This document shows, piece after piece, positions 60,870 to 64,000 of a stretch of DNA of 64,000 nt. Source of the stretch: Setophaga petechia. Lineage: Eukaryota; Chordata; Aves; Passeriformes; Parulidae. The DNA lies in NCBI GenBank assembly GCA_024362935.1, contig JANCRA010000039.1, positions 6,759,040 through 6,823,039 on the forward strand. The letters run 5' to 3'. Under the pieces are notes generated by a model. That model saw only the letters and a program-made list of their open reading frames with translations. It did no database searches and was not told where the DNA came from. Position 1 is the first letter of the stretch. Every line of letters begins with the position of its first letter. The position numbers and the translations under genes are program-made.

Positions 60870-61155
60870 GTGAAGGGAAAGGAAAGAGAGTGGGAAAGTA
60901 CTGTTTTCTAGCACTTTGCAAGCTGCTAACACAATCGCAGTACTGTGTAGCAGTAAGCTTTTCAGTGCACTGCAGTAAGTGTTTCTTGTCACCTACATCT
61001 AAGCAAAAAGCTTTTTCACTATGTCTCGCAAGGAGAAAACCTTCCTGCTCACTAAACATTTCCTATCGTGTTCTAGAAGTTGCACAGACGGCTGCAGTGT
61101 TTTTTGACACAAGAAAAAGAAAGTTGTCTAAGACGCCTTCCTTTCAAGTATTAAT
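60870..61155. repeat. Fusion unit, 573-type left and 42955-type right
   Basis: The left part has AAAGGAAAGAG and CGCAGTACTG, as at 573 and 14743. From about 60950 it has cassette a with AAAAAGCTTTTT and GACGGCTGC, as at 42955. The switch falls in the stretch around AGCAGTAAGC. Confidence 0.8.
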
Positions 61156-61727
61156 GTGAAGGGTAAGGCAAGAGAGTGGGAAAGTACTGTTTTCTAGCAC
61201 TTTGCAAGCTGCTAACACAATCCCAGTTCTGTGCAGCAATTAGCTTTTCAGTGCACTGCAGTAAGTGTTTCTTCTAACCTACATCTAAGCAAATAGCTTT
61301 TTCACTATGTCTCGCAAGGAGAAAACCTTCCTGCTCACTAAACAACTTCCATCGTGTTGTAGATGTTGCAGAGAGGGCTGCAGAGTTTTTTGACACAAGA
61401 AAAAGAAAGTTGTCTAAGATGCCTTCCTTTCAAGTATTAATGTGAAGGGAAAGGCAACAGAGTGGGAAAGTACTGTTTTCTAGCACTTTGCAAGCTGCTA
61501 ACACAATCCCAGTTCTGTGCAGCAATTAGCTTTTCAGTGCACTGCAGTAAGTGTTTCTTGTCACCTACATCTAAGCAAATAGCTTTTTCACTTTGTCTTG
61601 CAAGGGGAAAACGTTGCTGTTCACTAAACAACTTCCATCGTGTCGTAGATGTTGCAGAGAGGGCTGCAGAGTTTTTTGACACAAGAATAAGAAAGTTGTC
61701 TAAGATGCCTTCCTTTCAAGTATTAAT

Positions 61728-62013
61728 GTGAAGGGAAAGGCAAGAGAGTGGGAAAGTACTGTTTTCTAGCACTTTGCAAGCTGCTAACACAATCGCAGTA
61801 CTGTGTAGCAGTTAGCTTGTCAGTGCACGGCAGTAAGTGTTTCTTGATACCTACATCTGAGCAAATAGCTTTTTCACTTTGTCTCGCAAGGGGAAAACGT
61901 TGCTGCTCACTAAACAACTTCCATCGTGTTGTAGAAGTTGCACAGAGGGCTGCAGTGTGTTTTGCAAAATGTAAAAGAAAGTTGTCTAAGACGCCTTCCT
62001 TTCAAGTATTAAT
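61728..62013. repeat. Fusion unit, 46101-type left and Q-type right
   Basis: The left part has CGCAGTACTG with cassette b as at 46101. The right end is R2 (AACTTCCATCG ... AAAATGTAA) where the 46101 unit has R3. The change lies between 61905 and 61925. Confidence 0.75.
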
Positions 62014-64000
62014 GTGAAGGGAAAGGCAAGAGAGTGGGAAAGTACTGTTTTCTAGCACTTTGCAAGCTGCTAACACAGTCCTAGTGCTGTGTAGCAGTTA
62101 GCTGTTCAGTGCACTACAGTAAGTGTTTCTTGTCACCTACATCTAAGCAAAAAGCTTTTTCACTATGTCTCGCAAGGAGAAAACCTTCCTGCTCACTAAA
62201 CAACTTCCATCGTGTTGTAGATGTTGCAGGGAGGGCTGCAGAGTTTTTTGACACAAGAAAAAGAAAGTTGTCTAAGACGCCTTCCTTTCAAGTATTAATG
62301 TGAAGGGAAAGGCAAGAGAGTGGGAAAGTACTGTTTTCTAGCACTTTGCAAGCTGCTAACACAATCGCAGTGCTGTGTAGCAGTTAGCTTTTCAGTGCAC
62401 TGCAGTAAGTGTTTCTTGTCACCTACATCTAAGCAAATAGCTTTTTCACTATTTCTCGCAAGGAGAAAACCTTCCTGCTCACTAAACAACTTCCATCGTG
62501 TTGTAGATGTTGCAGAGAGGGCTGCAGAGTTTTTTGACACAAGAAAAAGAAAGTTGTCTAAGATGCCTTCCTTTCAAGTATTAATGTGAAGGGAAAGGCA
62601 AGAGAGTGGGAAAGTACTGTTTTCTAGCACTTTGCAAGCTGCTAACAGAATCCCAGTGCTGTGTAGCAATTAGCTTGTCAGTGCACGGCAGTAAGTGTTT
62701 CTTGATACCTACATCTGAGCAAATAGCTTTTTCACTTTGTCTCGCAAGGGGAAAACGTTGCTGCTCACTAAACAACTTCCATCGTGTTGTAGAAGTTGCA
62801 CAGAGGGCTGCAGTGTGTTTTGCAAAATGTAAAAGAAAGTTGTCTAAGACGCCTTCCTTTCAAGTATTAATGTGAAGGGAAAGGCAAGAGAGTGGGAAAG
62901 TACTGTTTTCTAGCACTTTGCAAGCTGCTAACACAATCGCAGTACTGTGTAGCAGTTAGCTTGTCAGTGCACGGCAGTAAGTGTTTCTTGATACCTACAT
63001 CTGAGCAAATAGCTTTTTCACTTTGTCTCGCAAGGGGAAAACGTTGCTGCTCACTAAACATCTCCTATCGTGTTCTAGAAGTTGCACAGAGGGCTGCAGT
63101 GTGTTCTGTAACAAGAAAAAGAAAGTTGTCTAAGACGCCTTCCTTTCAAGTATTAATGTGAAGGGAAAGGCAAGAGAGTGGAAAAGTACTGTTTTCTATT
63201 ACTTTGCAGGCTGCTAACACAATCGCAGTGCTGTGTAGCAGTAAGCTTTTCAGTGCACTGCAGTAAGTGTTTCTTGTCACCTACATCTGAGGAAATAGCT
63301 TTTTCGCTCTGTCTCTCAAGGAGAAAACCTTCCTGCTCACTAAACATCTCCTATCGTGTTCTAGAAGTTGCACAGATGGCTGCAGTGTGTTCTGTAACAA
63401 GAAAAAGAAAGTTGTCTAAGACGCCTTCCTTTCAAGTATTAATGTGAAGGGAAAGGCAAGAGAGTGGGAAAGTACTGTTTTCTAGCACTTTGCAAGCTGC
63501 TAACAGAATCCCAGTGCTGTGTAGCAATTAGCTTGTCAGTGCACGGCAGTAAGTGTTTCTTGATACCTACATCTGAGCAAATAGCTTTTTCACTTTGTCT
63601 CGCAAGGGGAAAACGTTGCTGCTCACTAAACAACTTCCATCGTGTTGTAGAAGTTGCACAGAGGGCTGCAGTGTGTTTTGCAAAATGTAAAAGAAAGTTG
63701 TCTAAGACGCCTTCCTTTCAAGTATTAATGTGAAGGGAAAGGCAAGAGAGTGGGAAAGTACTGTTTTCTAGCACTTTGCAAGCTGCTAACACAATCGCAG
63801 TACTGTGTAGCAGTCAGCTTGTCAGTGCACGGCAGTAAGTGTTTCTTGATACCTACATCTGAGCAAATAGCTTTTTCACTTTGTCTCGCAAGGGGAAAAC
63901 GTTGCTGCTCACTAAACATCTCCTATCGTGTTCTAGAAGTTGCACAGAGGGCTGCAGTGTGTTCTGTAACAAGAAAAAGAAAGTTGTCTAAGACGCCTTC

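Larger units (their letters stand above)
1..64000. repeat. 286-bp satellite array, whole window
   Basis: Every base belongs to one tandem satellite family. The unit is taken to start at GTGAAGGGAAAGG and to end at CAAGTATTAAT; starts recur at 1, 287, 573, 859 and so on. No unit is inverted and no unrelated sequence separates units. There are 185 complete canonical copies, one partial copy at the right edge, and seven islands of divergent copies. Canonical copies differ from each other by a few percent, island copies by visibly more. Because 286 is not a multiple of three, the reading frame shifts at each unit, so the many 64-130 codon open frames are incidental. The family is not one I recognise. 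Centromeric, pericentromeric and sex-chromosome heterochromatin are all possible settings; nothing here decides between them. Confidence 0.98.
60298..64000. repeat. Canonical array A8, 12 units plus partial
   Basis: Twelve complete units, then a 271-bp part (63730-64000) cut by the window edge. Units at 60870 and 61728 are fusions. Those from 62014 follow the order of 45529 onwards in A5, with an additional Q-type unit at 62586. The variant GACGGCTGC (unit 60870) is shared with 42955 and 51977. Confidence 0.95.

Noticed and set aside
1..64000. CENP-B box as evidence of centromere
   Set aside because: I looked for NTTCGNNNNANNCGGGN on both strands in canonical, H and D units and saw no match. 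TTCG in H and D units is not followed by the required A and CGGG.
1..64000. Hammerhead ribozyme in the satellite unit, as in some amphibian and other satellites
   Set aside because: The core CTGANGA with a paired GAAA stem was not found; CCTGATCACTAAAC is only superficially similar.
1..64000. CRISPR array
   Set aside because: The repeats are contiguous and 286 bp long, without unique spacers, and no cas genes are present.

Overview
The window is satellite DNA from end to end. I find no gene, RNA gene or recognisable transposon. One 286-bp unit is repeated head to tail, always in the same orientation: 185 complete copies plus one cut by the right edge. Seven islands of older, divergent copies interrupt the array. 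The sequence points to a eukaryotic chromosome, probably a vertebrate one: long satellite, few CpG (3-5 per 286-bp unit), and an isolated CpG-dense segment that looks like a small CpG island. I do not recognise the satellite family and cannot name the species.

Layout. Eight canonical arrays (A1-A8) alternate with seven islands (B1-B7): A1 1-12011 (42 units), B1 12012-13598, A2 13599-23322 (34), B2 23323-24909, A3 24910-30057 (18), B3 30058-31644, A4 31645-38508 (24), B4 38509-40095, A5 40096-47530 (26), B5 47531-49117, A6 49118-55694 (23), B6 55695-57281, A7 57282-58997 (6), B7 58998-60297, A8 60298-64000 (12 plus a 271-bp partial). Array lengths are exact multiples of 286 apart from three 1-bp deletions. 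All growth and loss therefore looks like in-register recombination.

Each island is 1587 bp (1300 in B7). It starts with H, a 439-bp unit carrying an extra GC-rich stretch of about 152 bp. H is followed by four divergent units, D1-D4 (287, 287, 286 and 288 bp). The first ~55 bases of H and the last ~75 of D4 are almost canonical, while the middle is clearly diverged. The GC-rich stretch has 24 CpG in 199 bp, an E2F-like palindrome, an ETS-like core and a nearby CCAAT. It is the best candidate for a function in this window: a promoter or insulator-like element copied every 3-11 kb along the satellite.

Canonical units differ by a small set of block-wise alternatives. The middle is either cassette a (CACTGCAG, CTAAGC, AAGGAGAAAACC) or cassette b (CACGGCAG, CTGAGC, AAGGGGAAAACG). 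The right end is R1 (TGTAGATG ... GACACAAG), R2 (TGTAGAAG ... AAAATGTAA), R3 (TCTAGAAG ... TGTAACAAG), R4 (TCTAGAAG ... GACACAAG) or R5 (TCTAGAAG ... GCAGCCAG). Their order defines higher-order repeats: a 9-unit repeat (P Q R S T U V W X, 2574 bp) in A2, an 8-unit derivative (2288 bp) in A1, and 6.7-9.0 kb superunits of island plus array from B2 to B6. Fusion units, nested duplications and short conversion tracts show how it has been rebuilt. Identities quoted are by-eye estimates.
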